64,000 nt of DNA. It comes from Tetrapyrgos nigripes. Taxonomy: Eukaryota > Basidiomycota > Agaricomycetes > Agaricales > Campanellaceae. Under the pieces are notes generated by a model. It did not search any database. It had not been told where the DNA came from and saw only the letters and a program-made list of their open reading frames with translations. This document shows, piece after piece, positions 24,015 through 35,849 of the stretch (position 1 is its first letter; every line of letters begins with the position of its first letter). The translations under genes were made by a program, and so were the position numbers. The DNA lies in NCBI GenBank assembly GCA_013368315.1, contig JAACJM010000298.1, positions 1-64,000 on the forward strand, given 5' to 3'.

Positions 24015-26367
24015 TAGTGTTGTAAACGGTCCGGCTCGACTCCGGCTAGCTGTGGAGCCGAGCCGAATTTGAGCCGAGCCGAGTCTGTTTAACGGCTCTG
24101 GCTCTACATGGCTCGGCTCTGACTCGGTGCCAGCTCGAGTCGTCTTTTTGCCGCTTTTTTCTAGAAATTTCCGCGTGACCCATCATGATGCGTTCCCGGT
24201 TCTTTCGTCGCTCTCACTCAACGTCATCTTTTCCTCCGTCGTCTCTGGCATCCACGACTTGCATTCCATCATTTTCCCGCCCCCCGTCCAACAAGACAGC
24301 AGCTCGTATTTGAGAACAGGCTAGTGTATTTCCTGGAGACGAGGCTGTGGTGAGTATTTTCTTTATTTCTCTCTTTATGTATGCAACCACTGGGCCGAGA
24401 GTATGCAGCCACGACCCTGGGGCAGCAAAAAGCGGTCCAGATGCTTTGCATACTGTTATTTTTTCCATTTCTCATTACCTTTCTCTTTCTAGATCTAGAC
24501 TGTCTGCCTGAAGTACATTCTTGTGGCCGTCGTATAACCATCTCTCTTTCAATGCCCAATCATTACACCCTCTGAAGATGAGTATATAAAGAGCTAGTGG
24601 GTAATAACTATCTTTATTTTTCCCTTTCGAGAGCTCTTGCGCTCTTTAAGCCTTTCGCAACAGTTTCTCTGCGGTCGGTTGGTTGGAAGATCCGCTGGCG
24701 TGTACTGCAGCTTTTCTTTGTTCCTTTTCTCTTTGAACCCAATTCGACAATGAATAATCACTCTTTTATCAAGGACGGTGATATTGCCAGCAGTCTTTCC
24801 ATGTGGACTTTTGTGCGGGACCGGTTTGCATTGGAGCAGAGACAATGCTATCTTCGTCAGTTTGTTTCATCAAGGACAGTGATACCACCAGCTTGTATAC
24901 TCTCTCCTTAATCTTTCCGTGCGAATCCTTGAAGGATCGGTGCGTCGGAATGGATGGTACCTATGTCATAGGTTGGGTTTAGGCGCGTTTTTTTTTCTTA
25001 TGATATCATTTTCTTCAACCCAACTAATTCTTCATTCAAAAGCACCGGTGAATCCGACATGTATATCAAATATCTAGTCAAACAATATTATGTCCACTGG
25101 ATTTTCCGCCCTTCTACCCAGCCCATTAGGTGGAATGCTCAACGTTGGATTTTGTACCAAGAATTGGTACGTGTCCCCCGTTCAGATCAATATCGACCAA
25201 CCCTGCAGTCATTGGGGAGGTATCATCACCTGTCCTCCTCCTTTGCCACTACCTGTGCCAAGTCAGCTACCTCTGTCATCATAGATAGCTAACTAGGTTA
25301 CTCTTGGGTGACATCTCGCCTGTTGGAAAATTGGATTGAACGAGGTTTAATTTTGTTCTGTATTATATATACTAGTGACAACAAAAATGATACACTGTTC
25401 CCTATCATGCTCTAATACGTAGACGACACTACCATCACACGCAAGGATCCATGTTGCCAAGGGTGGATAAGCGCATATGCGAGAAAAACAAGGTAGAGAT
25501 ATAAAGGTAGGATTGTATAATCTCTCGTGCAATAAGCTTTACAACGTATCGCTCGGTTCCTTGATTTTTCGCCTGCAAATAACAGTGTCAGTGACTCTGA
25601 TGAGGTAAAGAACGCATAGGTACACACTCTGCGTCCTCAGAAACGAATTGTGGTTTTACAGTAAATGAAAGCTCGGAGAAGCTATACAGAACGATTGATT
25701 TAGCACCAGCATCGGCAGCGAAACAAAAAACTCACGTTCTATTACTCAATACTTTTCTGTACCCATATGTCAGGGCATTGATGACAGAGACGGGGCCTTC
25801 ACTCCTCCTCCTCAGGTACAAGGCTCCACAGCCTCTCAACGTTGATGATGGGACTCCAGTACTGGTTGCGCGAAAGATGAGAGTGACGTCGACGCAACCG
25901 TAAATAGTGTACTGGTGGAGACGTGACCACGGTGCTTGCGATTGTTCAAAAACGGACAACGAACGGGGTAGATAGAGGAGACCTTGTGGAGACGAGAAGA
26001 ACGCTGTAGATTCGGAATTGCGTGCAGTGCTGAGAAGGTTGCTTGAAAAAGGATAGCTCTAAAGGGTGTTATGAACCAAGCTCTACATGCACATGAAAAG
26101 ACTTACATATGTACATATTGACCTTTTTGATCTTTGTAGTGACGAAGAGAGTAGCGGGAGTGGCTCTTGTAAAGGGCGGGAGGACAGCGAGGCAGTCAGC
26201 GTTTGCTACAGAACAGTGACGCGTTGCAGGCCCAAAATGACGCGACTCTCACGGTTAGAGCCGGAGCCAGCCAGTAAAAATGACTCTGGAGCCGAGCCAG
26301 AACCGTTATGAATAGAGCCGCTTGGAGCCGAGTCGGAGCGGACCGGAGTCGAACCGTTACAACACTA
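24015..26367. mobile_element. Non-autonomous hAT-type DNA transposon (2353 bp)
   Basis: Terminal inverted repeats start TAGTGTTGTAA at 24015 and end TTACAACACTA at 26367. They continue as GAGCCG/CGGCTC-rich subterminal repeats on both sides (24030-24130 and 26260-26360). A perfect 8-bp target duplication GATGGATC flanks it (24007-24014 and 26368-26375), the hallmark of the hAT superfamily. No transposase motif is visible inside. The interior has only short frames, so the element depends on an enzyme supplied elsewhere. It sits in the duplicated block upstream of copy B, and the copy C block at about 56660 lacks it. Confidence 0.92.
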
Positions 26368-26375
26368 GATGGATC

Positions 26376-27830
26376 TGTGGGTTGTCCCAGTACTAGGCGT
26401 AGAGCCACCTACGCCAATATGCTAGATTCGGATTTGGGTCTGAGATAGATGGGTACTGATGATGGGGGGACGAGAATGAGGAGTCGATACCAAATAGCCT
26501 GAAGAAAACCATCAACTCGGAATTTACGAGGCACCTCTGCCTGCCCATATATCCTTCCACCTCCCCACCTAATCATTTACGCGTCAACCCCAATGCTTCC
26601 CTTATCATCAACTCTTCTTTTGGCGTATTCCAAAGTTGTCCCACCACCTCAGAGACCACGAGTCCACGACGTTGGCGTTCATCGAGGCATTTCAATATCC
26701 ATTTCTATCCTCCCTCGTCTACACTCCCTACGCCTGTTTGGCATCTATACGACATCCTCACCCTCCATAGCCTCTTCCTCTGCCCGGCGCTCGAGATATA
26801 TCTGTATGGACACTGGCCTATATATGTCCATTCCGTTCGTCTTACAGCCTCTACCGCCGTCCATTATCTCGTTTAGACTGCTATGGACCAGGACGATACA
26901 TACACTCCTTATTCTCCCAGGAAACAACAATCCACAGTCCTCATCCTTTCCGCTCTGTCTCTCCTCAGAGTCCTTTATTCCCGCCCCACCATCTCCGAGT
27001 CTTACACCTCCCATCTACAACCCTTCCTCCTACCCGCAGATATCCCACCACGCAATTGCGACCTTCATGTTGACGGCAACGGTGACAACAAAGAGTCCAC
27101 GTCAAAGGGTAGCGAGTCGGGAAGGGTGATAAACGGGTGTTGATGACGTCGCGGTGACGTGTTCATTTGTACGCGCTGTGCGCGTTGCCTCCACCACTCT
27201 TTGACTATCACCTACACAGCCGATACAGAACCACTTCCAGGTTCCTTTCAGCAGCCATTTCTTCACTCTCTTCTCCTCAACGCAACACTCTTTCGTCCTA
27301 TTGCAGCGAATCATGTCATCGTTCACAGAGGACCAAGGTAGATCCCAGGATAGACAAGGACGGATGAAAACGGGCGAGGTCGTCTAGGAATGCTGGGCTT
27401 TTGGGTCTTTGGTCATCGAGATGGTGGTAGTGATGGAGATGGAGATGGAGATACGGGTGGAAGTGGTTTGGGACTGGGGAGGACGAAACGAGTACGCTGA
27501 AGAGCACGAATGCCAACACTGGTCTTCATTTTATCGCGTCATCACATCCTTCACCACCTATGTCCACCTTCTCTCTCCAATAATCCTCCACCCAACTCAT
27601 CTGTCCCCGATTTCCTTGTTCCCGCTTTGCCCAACCCTTCCCATTGAGCTCGATTGTGTCTCTGCCCATCGCTGTATGGGATAATCCCTTCCTCGTGACT
27701 ACCCATCCAGCCAGCGCGCTCGCTATCCCTTTATCCTTCTCAATACCTCCTCAATGCCGCTTTCCGCCGTCCAGTCAATAGCTCTTTGATCGGCAGGTCA
27801 ACAGCCAACCGCTATCGGCTCCAACAATGC
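26376..27830. other. CpG-rich duplicated block (right of hAT insertion)
   Basis: Resumes similarity to about 56670-57450 near copy C (GGGTACTGA, GAGGAGTC, CCAAATAGCC, GGTGACGTG, and a GGTCGT...GATGG tail). A weaker third relative lies at about 36110-36480. Several open frames occur, but none is conserved as protein between the copies. Confidence 0.5.
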
Positions 27831-28363
27831 AGCCGACTCGCACCTACCCCCTTCCCTATATCTTCACATATACACTACTTGACACGTCTGACGCCGCCTA
27901 TTCGTCAGTTATAGCTACCCCCCTCTTGATTTGTCCTCCGTCATTTTTCGCATTCGCTATCACACCCAGCAGTAACCAATATTCGGCGGGTGAAAGTTAT
28001 TTGAGAATCGTGTAATTTCCGAACCAGAATACATTTGTTGAAAATCATACCAAAAACGTAAAGAATCCACACACAAAAAGTCAGTTGGAAAGCGTGTTGG
28101 AATTTATTTAGTGTTCTAATGACTCAAATCCGTTAAGAAACGCAAAGAATTACCACGAGGGAAATTTATTGGGATACATAACCATTCTTAGTATGGTATA
28201 CAGCATCGTAATCTAAATGTGAATTAGGAACGAAAATGTATCGAGAAACTTACCACGTTTTTAGGTCCAAAAGTTATTGAGAATATTTCTATTTCTGTAC
28301 AAGTATTCTACACCATAGAAAACTTTATGTTTTCGAGTACTAGAAATCCAGCCGGGACTCAGC

Positions 28364-28400
28364 TGACGCTGACACAAAGCCCAGCTTCATATCAGCGTCA
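28364..28400. repeat. Short hairpin TGACGCTGA/TCAGCGTCA
   Basis: Nine-base perfect stem around a 19-nt loop in sequence rich in CAGCTGACGC. Similar CAGCTGGCGC motifs cluster at 33890-34110 and 34725-34990. Probably subterminal sequence of a DNA transposon that truncates the gene at 28440-29212. Confidence 0.45.
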
Positions 28401-28439
28401 GCGCCAGATTACAAAAAAAGAAATGACGTGAGAAGTAAG

Positions 28440-29212
28440 GCAACCGATACTATTGTGAATAAAAGACAATAAGGAGAGACGTACCTTTGTGAAGCTCAAA
28501 CTGAATAGGCCGCTGGCAAGAGTTGCACTCTGAGAGCGACGATGAGGATGAGCACAGTACGCAGAGTCGGCATCGGTGTAGACGCTATGGCGATAAGTCG
28601 ACCTTAAACGGTCATAATCGTCATCGTAGCCGTTGCGGCCCTGAGAGCGATGATGAGGCACTGAAAGCACTACAGAAATAACCAGCATACCTTGCAGAAT
28701 ATACTTGATGCGGTAGCTGCAGCAGCTTCGGTAGTCTGTCTCAAGGTCTATCCATCTGGCCTCTTAAATAAGTATTCATACAGACGTGAAACTACGTGAA
28801 TAAAATGAGGACGAGGTCAAGACAAAGGTATAAAAAATCTTACCTTCTCCGATGGTCCAGCCAACGAAGGCTTCATGTTGAACGGGGATGGCCATGGAAA
28901 GAGAACGACGTATGTACGCTGGAATGGACTCGGGAATGACAGAGTCAAGAATGCACATGGTACTGTAGATGCCCGTGTCTATGACTGGAAAGTGAGAGGC
29001 AGTAAGGGGACATTGAAACGCAGCTGGATGACGCCAATGACGCCTTGGCTAATAGGAACAATCCAGGAGCAAAAAGTTAGAACAAGTCCTTGACGAAAAG
29101 TTAGAAAGAAAGGCTGGAAACACACCTTGGTTTCAGCTCCGCAAGCAGCTTCTCTTCTCGCATAGCTTTCCGCACCCCCTCCTTTTGCTTCGTTCTCGTT
29201 GGTGCAGACGCC
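28440..29212 (-). CDS. Hypothetical multi-exon gene, probably 3'-truncated
   Basis: Minus strand. A plausible start at 29210-29212 reads MASAPTRTKQKEG, then LLAELKP. A second exon (about 28990-28855) reads DTGIYSTMCILDS through PVQHEAFVGWTIGEE, with donor GTAAGA. A third exon (28755-28690) reads ARWIDLETDYRSCCSYRI and YILQ. A further short exon may lie at 28535-28490. The junction between the first two exons is uncertain in phase. The coding quality of exons 2 and 3 looks real, but I do not recognise the family. The gene runs into transposon-like sequence at about 28410, so the copy may be incomplete. Confidence 0.4.
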
Positions 29213-29334
29213 ATTTCACCCTTCACCCTTCACCTGGAAAAGAAGGTCAGAGGGTGAAAACGGAGTGAAGAAAAGTATGTGGTGATGATAAAAGGGAAAC
29301 AAAAACCCACATAAGCACCAAAGTCGAAAGTTCA

Positions 29335-29600
29335 TCATTCAGAAGCTGTAGCCAGCTGCAGTTAAGTACACTCAAGCTGCAGTCAACCATGCACCAGCTA
29401 TGGTCAAGCTAACACGAGCTGACTTAAGTACACTCAAGCTGTAGTCAAGCATGCACCAGGTGCAGTCAAGCACACACAAGCTACAGTCAAGCTGACATGA
29501 GCTGCAGTTAAGTACACTCAAGCTCTAGTCAAGCACACACAAGCAAGCTATGGTCAAGCTGACACTATCTGCAGTTAAGTACACTTATGGGCAATATACT
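29335..29600. repeat. Imperfect minisatellite CAAGCTGCAGTCAAGC
   Basis: About ten variants of AAGCT(G/A)CAGT(C/T)AAG with interspersed GTACACTCAAGCT and CATGCACCAG. Inverted relatives (GAGCTTGA) occur at 29636-29700. This may be subterminal sequence of a small DNA transposon, but no terminal repeats with a target duplication were found. Confidence 0.6.
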
Positions 29601-29739
29601 GTAAAAAATTCCTGTAGATTGAGGTGTGTTCAGATTGAGCTCAGTTGCAATTGAGCTTGACTATGGATTGATTGTCTTGTGATTGAGCTTGAGCTGATTC
29701 TGATTTGCTATAGACCTCAGTCTGCTGACAAATTAGAAA

Positions 29740-32165
29740 GCTAGAATAAGCATGAGGTCTTCAGGAGGAGCATAGGATCAGTTGGGTGTTCCCACGAGTT
29801 GTCAAGGTGCCACCGACTTGCAACTTGCCTTGCCACACCATATCACACTGTCCTCCAGATTATTACATGGAATAAGCTGCAAACAATGGATGTCTCTCAT
29901 CTCAAAAGTAAAGAATAGCAGTTTTAGTACCTTCAAAGCTGCTTTCCAGCACACCAGCATACTATCTCATGTTCTGTAGCAGTGCCTCTCTCTCTACCTC
30001 GGCTTGCCCAGCTTTAGTGGGTCAGTATGGTACCCATAAACTCTGTCAATAGGCCCATAATATCCATAAATATGTATGGAATATTTCTTGATGGAACCCT
30101 CAGTATTGGTTGCTTCTTCTTGCACTAAAACACTTAAGATAAGGTCATTCTGTGGTACTCGTAACGTCAAAGACACCTTTGTCCATAGCAATTAAGTACT
30201 GAGCATTGGCTACAAGTCGAAGCTGCACATGAGCCTGCCCTCAAGCAATTTTTTCTCATCCACCATGGCTGCATGTCCTCACTTTAATGATGAGCTTTAG
30301 CCCAGCCCATTGCAATACTATGACTCTCAACTCAGTCAGGACTTCATCATCACCTTCATCCACTGCCAGCAACTAGAGAAGAAACCTCTTTAGGTTATGT
30401 TCCTGCCAATGCGGCCTGGTGACTTCTCTCATGATGAGCTAGGCCTAAGACTATGCAACATCAACAGTCTGTGACAGTCTGAGTCCTTCTGAATCTCCAC
30501 CCATTGTCTCTACCCTCAGTGTCTTCAATTTATCGGCACCAAAGCTATCCCATGTATTTCAAAATCTTGCCTCAGCCAACCCTTGCTGCTACTGGTATCT
30601 GCTCCTCCCTAGTCTCTCCTAGACAGACCCAACCTGTTCTAAGTGGTGTCCATTATACTGGGTACCAGGCTTGCTGCTCCTTCAAAGAAAACAATGTCGA
30701 CCTCGACCAGTGATGAGATGGTGGTTGTCTGAGGTATGAAGATGTCAAGATGTTGAGACTCAGCTTGAGGAGAAGGATTTCGAGCAGAGAAGACAGAGAG
30801 GACTCAGACCAGGTCAGGCCTTGATGAGATGGTTGGCAGGACTGAGACAAACTGACAATGCATTTTCATCCCTGTTTTGCCTTTCTTTGTCTCTCTTCTT
30901 TTTTCATTCTTTTTTTTTTTTCAGCTTTGCAACAAGATTATTGACAAGACGAATTATTGACAAGACGACATCTTCTGTCTCTACACAGAATGCTCTCATC
31001 AAGGTTATCACATACTTAACCCCCCCCCCCCCCCCCCCCCTGCTATTACCCAGTTAGCTGGTACTGGTGGATCAGGGCCGAGCTCTGGCAAGACTACATG
31101 TTCTGGATCCCAAACTCAAATCCAGAGTACTGCAAATGCAATCTCTCCTTCTACAATGCCTCCGAGTACACTGAGGTCACCTACGATTTAATTGTCCAAT
31201 GTTAGTGATAGTGATGGTGCTGATGGTTTGTGGACCTTGAGTGGTAGCAAACCAGTTATCATCGTGGATTGGAGTGCTGGGAGTGGGCAAACTAGTAGTG
31301 CTGGGATGTCATCGAATACTGGTGCTGGCATTGGCCTTGGTGTGCTAGTGCCAATGAGATGTCCCTAGGTATGGGATTGGTCATTGGAATGGTTGTTACG
31401 ATGGTTTTGACGGTGGGGCAATCCCAAACAAATCCCAAAATCATTCGAACCATTCATATACATGAACATTTGAAGATACTTTAGATACTAAATGGTATGT
31501 ACATACCCAGTCAGCGTGCACTGCATTAAATATATTAAGTGTCCAATACATGAGATGGATTGGTACCACCATTAGTTGACAACCCAACCAGCAGACGCCA
31601 GCTTTGGCACCAAAATAGGTAGCGGCTAGCTGACTAAGACCAATGCTTCTTCAGCTTCGACTTCCTTCTGCTCATCTCTTGCCAACGACTAGGTGTCGGA
31701 ATAAGCAGACTGAAGGACTGGGTGTCCTTCTATTGTTGACTTGGTGTCAACTCTGCTGTGGGCTTATGTCAGCTTCCAATTCCATTTAACTCAAAATCGC
31801 TTGTTTCCTGAGGCTCGTCGAAGTTTCCTTCAATCAATTCTCTTGCTGATTTCTCTCTCCTTTTTACAGGTCTGGACCTTATCACAGTGCACTTTGAATC
31901 AAGATGTCTCTGTGACTCAGCAAGCATAGTGCTTTCTGCCATCCTCGATGTCCTCAACCCCCTCGACCCCCTGTCTACCTCCAGCTTGTATAATGGCATA
32001 CTCATACCATGCCTTGGTCTTTGTGTCTCTTTGTTTTTGGACTCTGTCTATCAGTGCTAAGCTCTGAAACCCAAGGACTTCCAACTTCTACTATCATAGA
32101 CATATCCCTTCACTGTCTCACTTGACTACTGCAAACACTCCTGGCAGTAATACGTTTGGACACGC
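29740..32165. other. Gene-poor stretch with a 21-base poly(C) run
   Basis: Only short frames without motifs. It contains a C run at 31020-31040, a T run near 30912, and Gly/Ser-rich low-complexity sequence at 31200-31350. No mobile-element end could be defined. Confidence 0.45.
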
Positions 32166-32167
32166 TG

Positions 32168-33035
32168 GATGGCTCAGCAATTGAAGGACGCAAGATAGCG
32201 TATGATCCTCGCAGTTTCAAGACATTGAGGCAGAGGAGAGGAAAACTGGAGATAAGATGCCAAAATTGACGACCATGGAGGAAGTTCTGCTGCTAGGGAT
32301 CAAAGACAAGCAGGTGAGTTGACTCTTTTCATTTATTCGTGCTTTGGCTCTTCTTTTGTGACTATGTTTCCTTTTCCGCTTTACCACCTCAGTTCACTAC
32401 ATAAAGCTAATCTCCTTTATGTCTTTTTTTCACAGCATTACCCATCTTTCTGGACTGATGACATTTCCTACGCTCTCAGAGCTTGCTTGCTCTTGACCAA
32501 GACACCTGATGTCAGGCTTCAGCGTGTTCCTGTCTCTCAGAGCGTATAGTCAAAGTCACCAGGGCAAACAGGCGACTACAGGCAAGTATACTGGACGAAG
32601 CGTTAATAATGGTGAAGGCGGTACAACGGTGCAGGATCCATCAGGAGGTCAACATCACTGGAGAAAAAACAGGTGTCAGCAACCCAGTTGACCTAGTGAG
32701 TTTTTGATTTGGTGTTCACACCTTTCTTTTTTCTTTATGATATTCTTAATGCTGTGGTAACCCTTTCCCTACTATCGCCATCTTCACGCCTTTCTTCACC
32801 TGCTCCATCAGCGCCATATAACCTTTCTTTATCCAGGTAAAAAATGCAATGACCTCTAAAACAAGTCTGTGAATGCCTGGCCAACAAAGACATTTTCTGA
32901 ACCAAAAATCGCAATTTCCTTCTCAACATGACCACTCATCCCGCCATCAACTACACCACTAAATCCAACCTCATCACCCGTGTCACCACCCTCCTGACTG
33001 CATCCACTACCCCCCTTCCCACTGGTTCAGAATGA
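32168..33035 (+). pseudogene. Vps74/GOLPH3 (GPP34 domain) relic
   Basis: Plus-strand fragments in three frames follow the Golgi phosphoprotein family from end to end. They are KIAYDPRSF (about 32190), TMEEVLLLGIKDKQ (32273-32313), an intron to 32434, HYPSFWTDDISYALRACLLL, RRLQASILDEALIMVKA (about 32570-32620), LANKDIF-stop-TKNRNFLL, MTTHPAINYTTKSNLI and TRVTTLLTAS before a stop at 33035. The family signature (MEEVLLLGLKDK, SFWND.IS..LRGC, LLDEAL, NFLLFDM..HP) is clear. Frameshifts (about 32215 and 32540-32650) and an in-frame TGA near 32905 make it non-functional. Intact Vps74 binds PtdIns4P and keeps glycosyltransferases in the Golgi. A functional copy is expected elsewhere in the genome. 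Confidence 0.75.
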
Positions 33036-33067
33036 GGAGCCATTGAAAAATGAAAAAAAAAAGATTT

Positions 33068-33299
33068 GGAAAGGATGGTTTCTGTGTATTTTTTACATAT
33101 TTACTTTGGGTCTGGTACGCAGCTGGTGAAAACTGTACAGTAGAATAATCTCCGATACATATGCCAAGCACCGCCGCCATGGTGGAAAGGATGGTTTCTG
33201 TGTATTTTTTACATATTTACTTTGGGTCTGGTACGCAGCTGGTGAAAACTGTACAGTAGAAGAATCTCTGATACATATGCCAAGCACCGCCGCCATGGT
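33068..33299. repeat. Tandem duplication, 116 bp x 2
   Basis: Two adjacent copies (33068-33183 and 33184-33299) beginning GGAAAGGATGG and ending CCGCCATGGT. They differ at only two positions by eye, so the duplication is recent. Confidence 0.9.
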
Positions 33300-33304
33300 T
33301 GATG

Positions 33305-33420
33305 GGCGGGTAATTTTACCTGCGAGACGGGTTGCAGGTTTCTGGCGGGCTGAGATAAGCTGACCCGTACCTGTACCCGTCATACCCGTACCCCCTAACC
33401 CGTACTTTACCCACATACCT
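33305..33420. repeat. GTACCCG-rich block
   Basis: GCGGGTAA and ACGGGTTG, followed by repeated ACCCGTACC and CATACCCGTACC. Same general motif family as 1566-1612 and 60780-61310. Likely a transposon end fragment. Confidence 0.5.
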
Positions 33421-33889
33421 GCACTATTCCCTACTTCCCAGTGCCACTTGAGACATCAGGAGCCAGCTGTCATGTCCTCTGCTCCATTCTCTGGAAAGCC
33501 AGCTCTCGCTCTCCGTATCACATCCTACCAAATGCGTTATCGGAGACGCTCAGACGAGGAGATGGGATTTCAGCTGAGTTTGCTTGTTGGTCGTTTTGAA
33601 GTGCTGGTGACGCTGTTGGTTTTAGTGTTGAGTCATGTCGGCATCGACACTGGAAGGGGGAGTAAGGAGGAATGAGGATTGTGATAGGTAGTTTCAGGGA
33701 TAGGTGGAGGGAGAGTATTGCGAGAGTGAGAGCAGGTGTAGGGGGTTACTCACCTGAAACGACACCTGGCCATCTCTAGTCTATCGTACACCCTTTCACC
33801 AGTGCGTTTACCCTGCCCAGCCAGTTTGAAGGGCAATGCTGATGTTCTTTTTTCGATGATACAGCTTGTGCTATCGCACTAGTGCTCTT

Positions 33890-34110
33890 CAAATTTCCTC
33901 CAGCTTCTTCATCAGCTGGCGCTCCTCCCCTTCACTTCAGCTTTTCCATTGTTAGCTGGAGCTCCTCACCAGCTTCTCCGTCAGCTGGCGCACCTCTACT
34001 TCACTTCAGTGTTTCCGTCGTCAGCTGGCACTCTGCCAGTTCGCTTCAGCTTTTCCATCAGCTGGCGCTCAAGATCCCAGCGAGACTACTACTAGAGCGC
34101 CAGCTGGTCA
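33890..34110. repeat. CAGCTGGCGC subterminal-type repeats
   Basis: At least five copies of (T)CAGCTGGCGC(T/A), alternating with CTTCACTTCAG and CAGCTTTTCC, and an inverted GCGCCAGCTG at 34096. This clustering is typical of hAT-like subterminal regions. Related CGTCAGC motifs at 34725-34990 may mark the other side of one element. Confidence 0.5.
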
Positions 34111-34439
34111 GCTGAGGATTTTTCGCGGTAGAAGTACCGTAAAAGCTGAGACTTTCCCAATGGTACATGTGCCGGAGAAAACGACTTAACGCCCTCGCAA
34201 TAGTACTATTGCTGCCGTATTATCATCCACATGGTCAAAGCCAGCCTACCAGTTTATCAAGGGAACGTGTCCACTGAACTGGTAGCTGGGCTTTACTTCT
34301 CATAGCTTTTATTCCCAGAGCTGTGCGTAGAATGATCGTGAGTGTTTTTCATTTTTGTCTTTTGTTGTCTCCAAGAAGTCTTTATTGTCTAACAGCGGAC
34401 CTATATTTAATAAGCTCTCCTGCAACTCTCAGGCATTCT

Positions 34440-34740
34440 TCTGAAATGTGGCGCCAACCACTAACCAAATGTCCCCTGCAACCTCATGGTCATCCCATCA
34501 TCCATAGTACCGATGTCACCAACTACGCGCTTGAAATAGCGGGTCGAGAGCGTCGTGCAGAATCTTTATGCAAGTTCCCATTTGTTTAATAACTCACTCT
34601 ATCTTAACTGGTTTGCAGGAATTGCTATCGCCCTGTCTGACCCTGGTTCTGATGTGCGCGAGCTGGCCACTAAAGCTTTCACCGCTCGTGCTCGTGTTCA
34701 ATGTTGGCCTAGGCCAGGTGTTTTGAACGTAAGCGTCAGC
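34440..34740 (+). pseudogene. Possible CLASP/Stu1 TOG-repeat fragment
   Basis: After an intron acceptor near 34618 the frame reads IALSDPGSDVRELATKAF followed by ARVQCWP. This resembles the helical repeat of CLASP-type TOG domains (family pattern: L.DPD..VRE.AR.A.WA...WP). No upstream TOG sequence can be joined in frame. At best it is a single-exon relic, and chance resemblance is possible. Confidence 0.25.
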
Positions 34741-35096
34741 TGAGCACTGACATAGGCGTTTGAAGATGGTCCTGAGCGCCAGTATGCAACTTTCGGGCGT
34801 GCTGAGCTCTCCATGTGAGCGTCGCTTTTTTCCAGGCCAAAATGAACGGATACTACTGAGGATCGCAGCTATGAAATAAAAACAGAGCAGATTACATGTT
34901 ACTTCTTAGTAGATATCCTGACGAAAATCAACTTGTTTGGATGAAGCTGGTCAGAAGCTGAGCGTGGAGCCAGCGTCAGCCAGAGAGGCGCTGGGTTTCT
35001 GGCATTCGAATACGTTGCGATTCTGAATAGGTCGAAAACCCATTCGGATTTTAATAGTTTCCTTCCCACCCAGAAACACAACATTTCCCTCAAGTT

Positions 35097-35839
35097 TAGT
35101 GATGTGCGGGCCCGGCTCAGCTCAAAAGCCCCAGCTCGGGCTCGGCTTTGTAGGGCTCGGGCCTGCTAGAAATCCAAGCCGAGCTTTTGAGCCCTAAGTA
35201 GGGCCGGCTTGGGCCGGCCTGGGCTCAGGCCGGGGCTCAGCACTCAGTTGAACAAAATGAAGATACGAACCAGAAGTAATAGTCATCCCCACTATCTTTG
35301 CCATTCTTCCAGTTCTCTGTTTCATTTTCTTGAGTTCCATCATCATCCAACCCAACATCTTCATCCTCCAATGGGGTCTCACAGAGCATTAAGTCACATC
35401 GGAGGGTGCACTGGAGGAATTGCAGTGGTTAAACAATATCCTTCGCAAGTCAGTTGCGCTGTTTGCCCATTGTTATCATTCCGGCTGATTGTAAGGGTAC
35501 GTTGTGTGGCACGGTTTGAATTGTGCATTGTACAACGGTTGGAGCTGCAGTAGTAAAGACCATATGGCTAACAAGACTAAAAAGTAGAAATTGATTGAGA
35601 CAGACCTTATGCAACAAAATCTGGGAGTTGGCAACGGCATCCTGGAGTGATGTTACTGCCTTTGTTAAGTGCCAGCAACTTCCCAAAAGCCGGGGCCTGA
35701 GCTCAGGCCCAAGGGCTTTGAGAAATCCAAGCCGGGCCCTCAGGCCCTCAAGCCCCCCTCAAAAGCTGGGCTTGGCTTGGGCTTTTGGGGCTCGGCTCGG
35801 CCCGGCCTAGGGCTTGGAGCCCGAGCTCGCACATCACTA
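35097..35839. mobile_element. Non-autonomous hAT-type DNA transposon (743 bp)
   Basis: Terminal inverted repeats TAGTGATGTGCG (35097) and CGCACATCACTA (ending 35839), followed inward by GGGCTCGGC/GCCGGGCC-rich subterminal repeats. A perfect 8-bp target duplication CTCAAGTT flanks it (35089-35096 and 35840-35847), diagnostic of hAT. The interior has no transposase motif. TIR and subterminal motifs differ from the element at 24015, so this is a second family. Confidence 0.92.
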
Positions 35840-35849
35840 CTCAAGTTTT

